DNA from: Bifidobacterium sp.
GTDB lineage: Bacteria > Actinomycetota > Actinomycetes > Actinomycetales > Bifidobacteriaceae
Direction: 5' to 3'
DNA length: 64,000 nt
Assembly: GCA_024104275.1 (NCBI GenBank)
Contig: JAGGHK010000001.1
Location: 62,001-126,000 of the forward strand
Part shown: piece by piece, positions 54,888 through 63,004 of the stretch
How the letters are laid out: every line of letters begins with the position of its first letter
Numbering within the stretch: the stretch's first letter is position 1
The notes under the pieces: generated by a model
What the model was told of the DNA's origin: nothing
What the model saw: only the letters and a program-made list of their open reading frames with translations
Databases searched by the model: none
Translations under genes and position numbers: made by a program

Positions 54888-55591
54888 TGGAAGATTTCAG
54901 TCGTTCTCAATTGATTGAGAAGCTTTCCGTCCTTGACCAGGATTTCGATGCTCTCGAGGAGACTGACAAAAAGAAGCAGCGTCTGGATCTTGCTATTGCT
55001 AGGTGTAGTTCATTTTCAACAAGTTCGAAAGTTGAAGTTGTTGTTGCCTTTATTGTTCTTGCGCTTACTTTGTTGGTGTGTATTTTGACAAGTCAATGGA
55101 ATATTGCTGCCCTTGGCGGTGCGTTGGGTTTCTTTCTTTTTCTCAGCGCTCTGATTCAGGACACTCGGCATAAAGAGGCTCAGCATGCAGTGCCCAAGCT
55201 TGCCCAGGCATATAAACAATCGCAGGAAAGTTCAAGCGATTTTTCGGAAGAATTTAATCGATTGGAATCTGAGCTCCCGTCTGGATATAAGAGCCATTTC
55301 GCTGTTCAAAATATGTTACGAGCTTTGTTGACTGGTCTCGCAACGTCACCTAAGAGTGCAAAAGAGTATCAAGACATTTGCCAAAAGCGCCTTGATGAAG
55401 AACAACAGGAGTTGAAATATCTAAATCAATCGACCAGTCTCGCAAATCAAGCAAAGTCAGATTATTATGCAGTGAAGTTGGCGTTGGAAGAGCTTGAAAC
55501 TACAATTTCTCGACTTAAGAATGATGCGACACGCTTGGATGAAGAAAATCAAGTCCTTCTTGTGCATATTAATTATTATGGAAAGGAGTAA
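54884..55591 (+). CDS. Membrane coiled-coil protein, second of two similar genes
   Basis: Function unknown, 235 residues. It has the same plan as its upstream neighbour: a charged N-terminal helix (FSRSQLIEKLSVLDQDF, residues 5-21), a two-helix hairpin (about residues 51-69 and 73-91), and a C-terminal coiled coil with many Glu, Gln and Ser. The start overlaps the upstream stop in ATGATG. The shared plan suggests a duplication or a heteromeric pair, though sequence identity looks low. AT-rich. The next gene follows after 8 bp. Confidence 0.6.
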   Translation: MMEDFSRSQLIEKLSVLDQDFDALEETDKKKQRLDLAIARCSSFSTSSKVEVVVAFIVLALTLLVCILTSQWNIAALGGALGFFLFLSALIQDTRHKEAQHAVPKLAQAYKQSQESSSDFSEEFNRLESELPSGYKSHFAVQNMLRALLTGLATSPKSAKEYQDICQKRLDEEQQELKYLNQSTSLANQAKSDYYAVKLALEELETTISRLKNDATRLDEENQVLLVHINYYGKE

Positions 55592-55599
55592 GAATCAAA

Positions 55600-56370
55600 A
55601 TGAATAAAAATCGTATAAAAATCATTTCCGTTTTGGGATTACTTCTTTCTGCAGTGCTGATGATTGCAGGGATTTATACGGGGCTCACTTCCTCAGTGGT
55701 AAGCGGATCTTCCAACAGTTCTGCACAAAAACAATCATCTACTGATGATAAATATGATAACGATAAAAAGAGCTCGGAAAAGGGAAATAACGATAAGGAT
55801 TTAAAAAAGAAAGCGGAAGAACAAGCGAAGAGAGAACAAATACTCGAAAAGCGCATGGGCGGTGGTTACGGTTCTGATGCTCAATCTTATGCTCCTGAAG
55901 GTTCGCAAACGAATCCTGAAACCGATGTTGCGCGTGCATATTGGGCGTGCAGTCCTCAATCGATAATCGATGATTTAGATTTCAGGTATCAACTTTCGGA
56001 CGACCAATCTGAAATGACGTTAAGATTTACTAAACCCTATGATGCTAATCTTAAATGTATTGCTGACCATTTAGAAATATATCAAGGAAAAATAGTTAAC
56101 AACCAAATGAACGACCACAAGTGGCATAGTTTAAGCGTCGCAAATTTGCAATTGAAGAGTAGAGTCATGGGCGATACTAGCAATAGGGGTTGGCTTGACT
56201 TAATAGTTAAAGAAGATGTGGATTTACCTTCAAAGGGCTCTGAACAGGATCTTAATAGTTATAACGGCAGTGCTGACCCTAACAATCATAACGACACTTC
56301 TTCATATTGCAATACATTGTCTGGAAGCGATAAGTTGAAATGTGAATCAATGAATGAATATGGTAATTAA
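55600..56370 (+). CDS. Membrane-anchored extracytoplasmic protein
   Basis: Function unknown, 256 residues. One N-terminal helix (residues about 9-29, IISVLGLLLSAVLMIAGIYTG) is followed by a Ser/Lys/Asp-rich linker up to about residue 80. A globular C-terminal domain of about 100 residues comes next (ARAYWACSPQSIIDDLDFRY to LDLIVKEDVDLPSKG), with a Cys pair (AC, LKC) that may form a disulfide, and a final disordered tail with two Cys. No lipobox is seen, so it is anchored by the helix or released by signal peptidase. Last gene of the operon; the ATG has AAGGAG upstream. Confidence 0.55.
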   Translation: MNKNRIKIISVLGLLLSAVLMIAGIYTGLTSSVVSGSSNSSAQKQSSTDDKYDNDKKSSEKGNNDKDLKKKAEEQAKREQILEKRMGGGYGSDAQSYAPEGSQTNPETDVARAYWACSPQSIIDDLDFRYQLSDDQSEMTLRFTKPYDANLKCIADHLEIYQGKIVNNQMNDHKWHSLSVANLQLKSRVMGDTSNRGWLDLIVKEDVDLPSKGSEQDLNSYNGSADPNNHNDTSSYCNTLSGSDKLKCESMNEYGN

Positions 56371-56452
56371 AGCTTTTCTAAATTCTGGATATATTATTAA
56401 GCATTGGTTTCCTGTAGTATAATCAACGCATTCGGGGATAAGCGAGACTACG

Positions 56453-56635
56453 GTGACCAATCTCGAGCACGGTAGGCCAGTGTGTTCTGATGCACTGATT
56501 GCCGTTGCTCGCATACTCCAGTTGGCTGATTACATGGTTAAGGCCGCGGATTCATATTCCCATGATCCATGGTCCGAGCCCCCCCCAGATTCTGCCCAAG
56601 CACGTGCGAGGGCGAACTTGTGGAGCTTAGTCTAG
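56453..56635 (+). CDS. Small hypothetical protein (60 aa)
   Basis: A GTG-initiated frame of 60 codons with GC-rich codons, preceded by a possible -10 box TATAAT near 56418. The ribosome binding site is weak. No family recognised; Ala/Pro-rich C-terminal part. It could be a small protein, a fragment or chance. The rest of the 479-bp gap (56371-56849) shows nothing. Confidence 0.3.
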   Translation: MTNLEHGRPVCSDALIAVARILQLADYMVKAADSYSHDPWSEPPPDSAQARARANLWSLV

Positions 56636-56849
56636 AGTGCAATGTGGGGGTTAATATTCTGTTCAACCGTTCCGTTTCATTTATGGAATTACGGTTCCAG
56701 CATGCCTAGCTGCAGCTCTGTGAGTTCTAAATTCCGCAATCGCGCGGTCAATATTCGCTCTGTGGGCGTAAATCGGTTTTATGGCATGATAGTAGAGGTT
56801 ACATTTCATCAATAATGATGGATGTTAAAACCTTTCGAAAGGAATCGAT

Positions 56850-57536
56850 ATGGCTGATCAGCGACGAGTGGTGATTTTAGGTGGGCATGGCAAGGTAGCG
56901 TTGCTCGCCGAGCCAAAGCTTAAGGAAGCGGGTTTCAGCGTCGACGCGGTGATCCGCAACCCGGCGCAGTCCGATGATGTGCGCAAGGCCGGCGCTAACC
57001 CGGTGGTCTTCGATATGGAACATGCCAACGTTGATAGTTTCGTAGGTCTGTTCGAAGGTGCCGTCGCTGTCGTGTTTTCGGCAGGTGCCGGCGGCGGGGA
57101 CGCCGACCGTACCCATGCGGTCGATTATCAGGCCGCGGTCAATGCGATAGATGCGGCGCAAAAGGCCGGTGTGCGTCGTTTCGTGATGGTTTCATATGAC
57201 ACGGCCGATCGCGAACCGAAAGAAATGGGTTGGCCGGAGTCGTTCGTTCCGTATGCACAGGCCAAGCACGATGCCGACGAGCATCTGCGCGATTCCTCGC
57301 TGGAATACACGATTCTGGGCCCCGGCGTGCTGACGCTCGAGCCGGAAACCGACAAGATCGTCCTGACCGACGACCACACGATGATTGACGGCAAGCCAGC
57401 CACGCCCGATCAGCGTGCGACATCGCGCGGCAACGTCGCGGCGGTCATCGCCCGCGTGCTCAGCGCAGACGTCGCCAAGCGCAAGACCATCGCCTTCTAT
57501 GACGGCGACAAGCCCATCGATGAGGTTTTGCTCTGA
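56850..57536 (+). CDS. Atypical SDR-family NAD(P)-binding oxidoreductase
   Basis: Predicted NAD(P)-dependent reductase or isomerase-like protein, 228 residues, of the atypical SDR_a5 group. The glycine motif is VVILGGHGKVALLAEPKLKE at residue 7, followed by VDAVIRNPAQSDDVRKAG. Middle strands carry VVFSAGAGGGDADRTHAVDYQAAVNAIDAA and FVMVSYDTADREP. The catalytic Tyr of classical SDRs is not obvious, which fits the atypical group. Substrate unknown. ATG with GAAAGGAATC upstream. Followed by a terminator. Confidence 0.8.
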   Translation: MADQRRVVILGGHGKVALLAEPKLKEAGFSVDAVIRNPAQSDDVRKAGANPVVFDMEHANVDSFVGLFEGAVAVVFSAGAGGGDADRTHAVDYQAAVNAIDAAQKAGVRRFVMVSYDTADREPKEMGWPESFVPYAQAKHDADEHLRDSSLEYTILGPGVLTLEPETDKIVLTDDHTMIDGKPATPDQRATSRGNVAAVIARVLSADVAKRKTIAFYDGDKPIDEVLL

Positions 57537-57574
57537 GTTGTCGCGTCGATAAGCCGACATCTCGGTTTTGGGAA

Positions 57575-57614
57575 GCGCCACAACGCTTGAATCCGTTGTG
57601 GTGCTTTCTTTTTT
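57575..57614 (+). terminator. Terminator of the SDR gene
   Basis: GCGCCACAACG (57575-57585) and CGTTGTGGTGC (57594-57604) pair (one G-U pair), followed by TTTCTTTTTT. Confidence 0.85.
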
Positions 57615-57780
57615 AAGGTTGTTTGAAAACACGGCGAAGGCGCAAACCGAACGCGGGCGTGATTCATTTATATCAAGAAAATGTATATTCGCAATCGCAA
57701 TGTCGTATTTTCGGCCTCGGGATTATGGTTAAATTGAATGGACAAGTCATTGTTTCGCTCAGGAGAAGGAAGGTCCACCG

Positions 57781-57990
57781 ATGGAACAGAAACAGTATGT
57801 ATGCGTCAAGTGCGGTTGCCGGAACTATACTTCCGACCAGTTCCAGGCCACCGGCGGCGAGTTCGCCAAACTGTTCAACGTGCAGAACAAGAAGTTCATC
57901 ACCGTCAGCTGCACGCAATGCGGCTATACCGAGCTCTATCGCGCCGAAACCGACGCGGGCATGAACATTCTCGATTTCCTTATGAGCTGA
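57781..57990 (+). CDS. Zinc-ribbon protein (69 aa)
   Basis: Small nucleic-acid-binding type protein. CVKCGCRN at residue 8 and SCTQCGYTELYRAE at residue 43 give four cysteines spaced like a zinc ribbon. FQATGGEFAKLFNVQNKKF lies between. This is the group of short Zn-ribbon proteins with a conserved GGxxxxxxxxxxKxF stretch. Role unknown. The ATG follows AGGAGAAGGAAGG. Confidence 0.75.
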   Translation: MEQKQYVCVKCGCRNYTSDQFQATGGEFAKLFNVQNKKFITVSCTQCGYTELYRAETDAGMNILDFLMS

Positions 57991-58202
57991 CGAAAGAAGA
58001 TTCCTCGGCTTTCACTCTCGGAAATCAGTATCAAAATCACGGTTCCCGGAACTTCATATCAAGGAATCTCGATTTAATGTTAGGAAATTTTTCAATCCTT
58101 TTATCGAGATCCCTTGAGTTTCGCCGATATCTTATTTGCTCTGCCATTCTGCTCTTATCTGCGCTACGCTGAGACAGAGATATGAAACAAGAGGAGGAGA
58201 CT

Positions 58203-58559
58203 ATGACGATTGCGTTGAAGCGGGTTTATGAGGCGGCCGAGGGCTCAGACGGTTATCGCGTGCTGGTTGACCGGCTTTGGCCTCGCGGCATTTCGAAGGT
58301 GAACGCGAAACTTGATCTGTGGCTTAAAGAGATCGGCCCGACCACGCAGCTGCGCAAAGGGTTCGGCCACGATCCGGCCAAATTTGATGAGTTCGCCGAA
58401 AAATACCGCAAAGAGCTGGACGGCAATACGGAAACGGTCGATAAGCTGGTCGCGATATGTGGCGAACAGTCCAAGGTCACGTTGCTATACGGGGCCAAAG
58501 ATCCAGAGCGCAACCAGGCTGTGGTATTGAAAGGCTATCTTGATAAGAAGCTTTCCTAG
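58203..58559 (+). CDS. DUF488-family protein (YeaO-like)
   Basis: Small protein, 118 residues, of the DUF488 family. RVLVDRLWPRGISK, LWLKEIGPTTQLRKGFGHDPAKFDEFAEKY and VTLLYGAKDPERNQAVVLKGYL are the family blocks. The role is unknown; the structure is nuclease-like but activity is unproven. I prefer ATG 58203 because AGAGGAGGAGAC lies just upstream; ATG 58182 would add seven residues. Confidence 0.82.
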   Translation: MTIALKRVYEAAEGSDGYRVLVDRLWPRGISKVNAKLDLWLKEIGPTTQLRKGFGHDPAKFDEFAEKYRKELDGNTETVDKLVAICGEQSKVTLLYGAKDPERNQAVVLKGYLDKKLS

Positions 58560-58758
58560 TCTATCTCGATATACCTGTGAAGTGTTTCTATCAGCGTCTT
58601 CCCGATTGTATCGTATTTAGTTGCCAGTTTTTGTTATTACAGGGTAAAGAAGATTATCGGGCGTGCGAAGACGACAAATCCGCCCGAAAGCCTTTCGGTG
58701 TCATAAATTTCATAGAAAAATTCCATATTTAGGCCGTGTAACGCCGTTTGTATAGCGT

Positions 58759-59196
58759 ATGATAATGGTTATGGCGACAGTGACGTTATCAATACCGAGA
58801 GCACGTAAGCGTGAGCGTGCCATTTCCGACTACTTCAACATGTGGGTGACGCGCGATTTCGACAAGCTCGACGCGATTTTCGCCCCCGATTGTGTCTATG
58901 AGGAATCCAACGGGCACATCTACGAAAACCGCAACCAGATTCACCATTGGGTCGAGGATGCGATGGACCGTCAGACAATACTGACGTGGAAGGTCGGCTA
59001 CTTCACGCATGCGCGTGGCCGCGAGGGACAGCCGTCAATCACCGTCTTCTGGACGCTCGCAGGCCAGGAGCGCGAGGGTGAGGCCTACGATTTCGACGGG
59101 GTTTCGGTCATCGAGTTCAATCGGCAGAACAAGATCAAGCGCGTTCGCGATTTTACGGCCAAGCGTCGCCGGGATTACCCTTATAAAGGCGAATAG
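58759..59196 (+). CDS. NTF2-like (SnoaL-type) protein
   Basis: About 145 residues of the NTF2-like cone fold, which covers polyketide cyclases and many small-molecule-binding proteins. The pattern is YFNMWVTRDFDKLDAIFAPDCVYEESNGHIYENRNQIHHWVED and later GEAYDFDGVSVIEFNRQNKIKRVRDF. Specific function unknown. The ATG has no clear ribosome binding site, so the true start may differ slightly. The last residues are Arg-rich. Confidence 0.65.
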   Translation: MIMVMATVTLSIPRARKRERAISDYFNMWVTRDFDKLDAIFAPDCVYEESNGHIYENRNQIHHWVEDAMDRQTILTWKVGYFTHARGREGQPSITVFWTLAGQEREGEAYDFDGVSVIEFNRQNKIKRVRDFTAKRRRDYPYKGE

Positions 59197-59496
59197 GCGG
59201 TCGCAGTTTCGATAAAAGGAACAGAAAACGGGTCGATTATCGGTATTGAAAATTGGCTCGTTTTGTTTACTCGTTGTCGTTGGTTTACGGTGCGTAAAGA
59301 AGGAATCAGTTGGTTGCCCGCGGCTGTGCTTCTGCTCCGATGATTGGCAGTAAGCGTTGCTATTGGTCCAGTTGGGTTTTGAACTGGATGATTCGCTACG
59401 TTGAGGGGCCGTAACCGTCGTTATTGTTCCAGTTCGCTAACTTTGTGGTGGAGTGGGTTTCTGCGCTTTGGAATGATGTGTATAGCAGTTTCAAAA

Positions 59497-59517
59497 CTTG
59501 AGTCTCCTAGACTCAAG
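59497..59517. promoter_or_regulatory. HAIR operator (HspR binding site)
   Basis: CTTGAGT-CTCCTAG-ACTCAAG matches the HAIR consensus CTTGAGT-N7-ACTCAAG exactly. HspR is the heat-shock repressor of actinobacteria, controlling dnaK and clpB. The site is 190 bp before the hsp20 ATG, so the promoter it controls is that of hsp20. In the wider gap (59197-59687) there are also two imperfect direct repeats (ATTGGTCCAGTTGG and ATTGTTCCAGTTCG); no gene is seen. Confidence 0.88.
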
Positions 59518-59687
59518 TTTTGTTCACTGCAGGTTAAATCCGGGAAGCGAGAGCGGGAATATCGGTTGGACTAAGTGACAAGATAAAGACTTGGAGCCGC
59601 AAGGTTCCGGAGCGTCTCGTCACCCGGCTGGTTCGGCTTCCGGCCGCGGGCGTCACGGCTTGCCTCAAATACTTAGGAGTATTGATT

Positions 59688-60143
59688 ATGGCTATGTTTC
59701 CGGCTTTGATGCATGATGCGTTCTCTGATATGTTCGACGATCCGTTCTTCGCCGGCTGGGGAGACTCCAGCAACCGCATGGGCAACCCGATTTCTTCGGC
59801 CAACATGATGAAGACCGATGTCCGCGAGACCGACAAGGCCTACGACGTCTCCATCGATATGCCTGGCTTCAACAAGGACGACATCTCCCTTGAGCTGCAT
59901 GACGGCTACCTGACCGTTTCCGCCAAGCGCGACGAGAACCATGACGAGAAGAACGACGAAGGCAAGTGGCTGCGTCGCGAACGTTACGCCGGCACCTGCT
60001 CGCGTAGCTTCTATGTCGGCGACCAGGTCAAGGAACCTGATGTGCACGCCAGCTACAAGGACGGCACGCTGAACCTCGAAATCGCCAAGATTCAGCCGCA
60101 GCCGAAGGTCGAGCCGAAGCATCAGATCGCCATTGGGGGCTGA
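59688..60143 (+). CDS. Hsp20-family small heat-shock chaperone
   Basis: ATP-independent holdase, 151 residues. The alpha-crystallin domain starts MMKTDVRETDKAYDVSIDMPGFNKDDISLEL and ends with VHASYKDGTLNLEIAKIQP, which holds the conserved G-x-L motif. A short C-terminal tail without a clear I-x-I/V motif follows (HQIAIGG). The ATG at 59688 has TTAGGAG 8 bp upstream. Regulated by the HAIR operator upstream, so it should be heat-induced through HspR. Confidence 0.92.
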   Translation: MAMFPALMHDAFSDMFDDPFFAGWGDSSNRMGNPISSANMMKTDVRETDKAYDVSIDMPGFNKDDISLELHDGYLTVSAKRDENHDEKNDEGKWLRRERYAGTCSRSFYVGDQVKEPDVHASYKDGTLNLEIAKIQPQPKVEPKHQIAIGG

Positions 60144-60361
60144 TTGCCGATCTGCTGGTTGTTGAGAAGTAACGCTTTAGTGGACTGAAAGGTTCACAGG
60201 ACGTTCCTTTTCGTGTTCTGCATTTGGGGGAAGTTGCAGAACGTGGGAAGGGGCGTCTTCTTTTGTTTCGCTACCGGCCTTGTTTGCGATTGCTGTGCGA
60301 TAATGGTTTGAGATTAGCAACGAAGATTGATGGGCAGAACAGGGGAAACGAGGTAAGGCAC

Positions 60362-61174
60362 ATGGGTATGCCTTTGGATTTGTATGTGATCCGACACGGG
60401 GAGTCGGAGGCGAACGTCATCGTCAAGGCAGGGGAGCATGGCGACAATTCGCTGTTTACACAAGACAATGTCACCGTCCCGGATCGTTCGTGGAGACTCA
60501 CGGCGACAGGGCGCAAACAGGCATATTGCATCGGCCGCTGGTTGGTCGAGCAGCAGCAGCTTTTCGATCGCTATCTGGTTTCTCCATACGTTCGTACGCG
60601 CGAGACCGCCGCGACGATGGCATTGCCGAAGGCCAAATGGGAGGAGACCCGCGTCCTGCGCGAACGTTCGTGGGGCGAGATCAGCACGGTGACCCAGGAC
60701 GTGTTCAAAAACAACTACGAACGCAACTGGATGTTCAAGAAGACCGACCCGCTTTATTGGCGCCCGCCGGCCGGCGAATCCATCGCCGACGTGGCCGAGA
60801 ACCGTGCCCATAACCTGCTGACGTCACTGAACCGTCGCGCTGAGGCCCAGTCCGTCATAGCGGTCACCCATGGCGATTTCATGCTTTCGCTGATGCTGAC
60901 GCTCGAAGACCTTTCCGATGAGGAATTCCTGCGCCGCGCCGACAGCGACAACTGGAAGATCACCAACTGCACCTGCCTGCATTATTCGCGTCGTGACCCT
61001 AATACCGGACGCACCGATGAGCGCATCCGTTACGAGCAGACCGCCCGTCCGGTCTACGACAAGGACAGCGGCCGTTGGACGATCAAGGTCGACCCGTGGC
61101 GCGAATTCCAGCGTCCCCTCCTTTCCAACGGCGACCTCGTGGACGTTGTTCAGTCCGTCACTCCGCATCTCTGA
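60362..61174 (+). CDS. Histidine phosphatase (phosphoglycerate mutase-like)
   Basis: Member of the histidine phosphatase superfamily, 270 residues. The catalytic RHGE lies in LYVIRHGESEANV near residue 12; YLVSPYVRTRETAATMALP holds the second Arg; the proton-donor Glu is likely in REGLREIDW-like VLRERSWGEIS; AVTHGDFMLSLML carries the second His. Substrate cannot be predicted. The ATG at 60362 (GAGGTAAGGC upstream) is much better than an upstream in-frame ATG. Monocistronic. Confidence 0.85.
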   Translation: MGMPLDLYVIRHGESEANVIVKAGEHGDNSLFTQDNVTVPDRSWRLTATGRKQAYCIGRWLVEQQQLFDRYLVSPYVRTRETAATMALPKAKWEETRVLRERSWGEISTVTQDVFKNNYERNWMFKKTDPLYWRPPAGESIADVAENRAHNLLTSLNRRAEAQSVIAVTHGDFMLSLMLTLEDLSDEEFLRRADSDNWKITNCTCLHYSRRDPNTGRTDERIRYEQTARPVYDKDSGRWTIKVDPWREFQRPLLSNGDLVDVVQSVTPHL

Positions 61175-61207
61175 GTAGGTTTTCCAACAGCAAGGATGTG
61201 TTGAGTG

Positions 61208-61377
61208 TTGGAGGTCGGGATATGCGATGTTCGAGCGTAAGACACGGCCTGTGCAAAATCAAAGATTTTGCCTTCGCGCTCGATACTTCGCGCTCACTTC
61301 GCCTACGGGAAGCCCACTGGGCTTCCCGCTTAACGGCTCAGCCAGAAGCGTGTCGAACATTGTATATCCCGACCTCC
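61208..61377. repeat. Structured element with nested inverted repeats upstream of uraA
   Basis: The outer arms are GGAGGTCGGGATAT-GCG-ATGTTCGA (about 61210-61234) and its complement TCGAACATTGTATATCCCGACCTCC (61353-61377), with only two G-U-type differences. Inside are two perfect hairpins: GCAAAATC/GATTTTGC (61253-61271) and CGGGAAGCCC/GGGCTTCCCG (61306-61328). The whole folds like an RNA with conserved G-U pairs, or a small repeat element. It lies between the phosphatase gene and uraA; the function is unknown. Confidence 0.7.
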
Positions 61378-61542
61378 GGCAACGTCAGTTAGTCTTTAGT
61401 TACAAGGAGGCGACACGCCGATGTCAAGGGTATCGCTAGAATGACCCAAGGCGCGCGACAAAAGCAAAGCGAAAGCAAAGCCGCGCGGTGAATCCCCTAT
61501 TTTCAATTAGTGGCGGAAGTATGCCCAAAAGGAGAGTCAAGG

Positions 61543-62826
61543 ATGAGCAACATGTTCACCTGGAAATTGCATGGTGACGGCAAGAAGTTGAACCCTGGAG
61601 AAGTGGTCGACCCCGACGAGCGAATGACGTGGGGACGAACGGCGGGCATCGGTGCCCAGCACGTCATCGCGATGTTCGGCGCGACGTTCCTGGTGCCGAT
61701 TCTGACGGGCTTTGATCCGTCCACGACGTTGTTCTTCACGGCGATGTCGACGGCGTTGTTCCTGTTGATCAATAAAAATGAGCTACCCAGTTATTTGGGT
61801 AGCTCATTTGGTTTTATAGCCCCCATCGTCGCGGTCACCACCGCTCACAAGGGCATCGCGGTGGCCAGCTTCGGCATCATGGTCACCGGCATGCTGCTGG
61901 CGCTCATCGGCATCCTCGTCCACTTCGCCGGCGCGAAATGGATCGACATCATCATGCCGCCGGTGGTCAACGGCGCCATCGTCGCCATCATCGGCTTCAA
62001 CCTCGCCCCTTCGGTCTGGAACAACTTCCAGAAGGCTCCCGACACCGCTGCGGTCACGCTGGTCGCTGTCCTGCTCATCGCGGTGCTCTTCAAAGGCCTG
62101 CTAGGCCGCCTGAACATCCTGCTCGGCGTGCTGGTCGGTTACGCCTACGCCTGCTTGCGCGGACAGGTCGATTTCGCCGCGGTCGGCAGGGCCGCATGGA
62201 TCGGCTTCCCGCACTTCCATCTCCCGCAGGTCGACTTCTCCGTGCTGCCGATGTTCATCCCGGTGGTCATGGTCCTGATCGCCGAGAACGTCGGCCACGT
62301 CAAGTCGGTGGCGCAGATGACCGGCCGCAACTATGACGACCACATCGGCACCGCCCTGTTCGCCGACGGCCTGGGGACCACGATCGCCGGATTCGGCGGC
62401 GGCTCCGGCACCACCACCTACGGTGAGAATATCGGCGTGATGGCTGCCACCCGCGTCTATTCCACCGCCGCCTACTGGTGCGCCGCCGCCTTTGCCCTCA
62501 TCCTGAGCCTCTGCCCGAAGTTCGGCGCCATCATCAACACGATTCCCGCCGGTGTGCTCGGCGGCGTGACCACCCTGCTCTACGGCATGATCGGCATGGT
62601 CGGCGTGCGCATCTGGGTAGACAACCACGTCGACTTCGGCAAGCCGCTCAACAACATGACCGCTGCGGTCACGATGATTATCGGCATCGCCGACTTCGGC
62701 TTCGCCGTCTCCGGTGTCAAGTTCAACGGCATCGCCATCGGCACCGTCGCGGTGCTCGTGATGTATCACGGCCTGCGCGCCATCGGCCGTGCCACCGGCG
62801 CCATCGCCAAGGACGGCACCGAGTGA
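61543..62826 (+). CDS. Uracil/xanthine permease, NCS2 family (UraA-like)
   Basis: Membrane importer of uracil or related purines/pyrimidines, 427 residues, 14 membrane helices. Family marks: LGAQHVIAMFGATFLVP near the start, YLGSSFGFIAPIVAV near residue 83 and FVLIAENVGHVKSVAQMTGRNYDDHIG around residue 245. Others are GTTIAGFGGGSGTTTYGENIGVMAATRVYST and GALLNTIPAGVLGGV-like GAIINTIPAGVLGG. The ATG at 61543 has AAAAGGAGAGTC upstream. Inside the gene, codons 77-93 are AT-rich and contain a perfect hairpin. Substrate most likely uracil. Confidence 0.88.
   Translation: MSNMFTWKLHGDGKKLNPGEVVDPDERMTWGRTAGIGAQHVIAMFGATFLVPILTGFDPSTTLFFTAMSTALFLLINKNELPSYLGSSFGFIAPIVAVTTAHKGIAVASFGIMVTGMLLALIGILVHFAGAKWIDIIMPPVVNGAIVAIIGFNLAPSVWNNFQKAPDTAAVTLVAVLLIAVLFKGLLGRLNILLGVLVGYAYACLRGQVDFAAVGRAAWIGFPHFHLPQVDFSVLPMFIPVVMVLIAENVGHVKSVAQMTGRNYDDHIGTALFADGLGTTIAGFGGGSGTTTYGENIGVMAATRVYSTAAYWCAAAFALILSLCPKFGAIINTIPAGVLGGVTTLLYGMIGMVGVRIWVDNHVDFGKPLNNMTAAVTMIIGIADFGFAVSGVKFNGIAIGTVAVLVMYHGLRAIGRATGAIAKDGTE
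61776..61809. other. Perfect 14-bp hairpin inside the uraA-like gene
   Basis: AAATGAGCTACCCA (61776-61789) and TGGGTAGCTCATTT (61796-61809) flank the loop GTTATT within the coding frame, at residues 78-89 (KNELPSYLGSSF). On both sides are A/T-rich runs (AATAAA before, GGTTTTATAG after), so it resembles a bidirectional terminator or attenuator. The codons here (CTA, AGT, TTG, AGC, ATA) are rare in the rest of the gene. Confidence 0.75.
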
Positions 62827-63004
62827 TGGAGCGGTAATCGCTGAGATTGCTCTTTGACGAAGCAATCTCAGCGACATGCAACATGCCGGATGTGCAGAAG
62901 GATCTGCCGTCCGGCTTTGCCATATATCGTGGCAAATATTGACATCTTGTTGACTGCTCAACGCTATGTTTTAAAGTAGAAGCAGTACTAACAGGGGGTT
63001 CATT

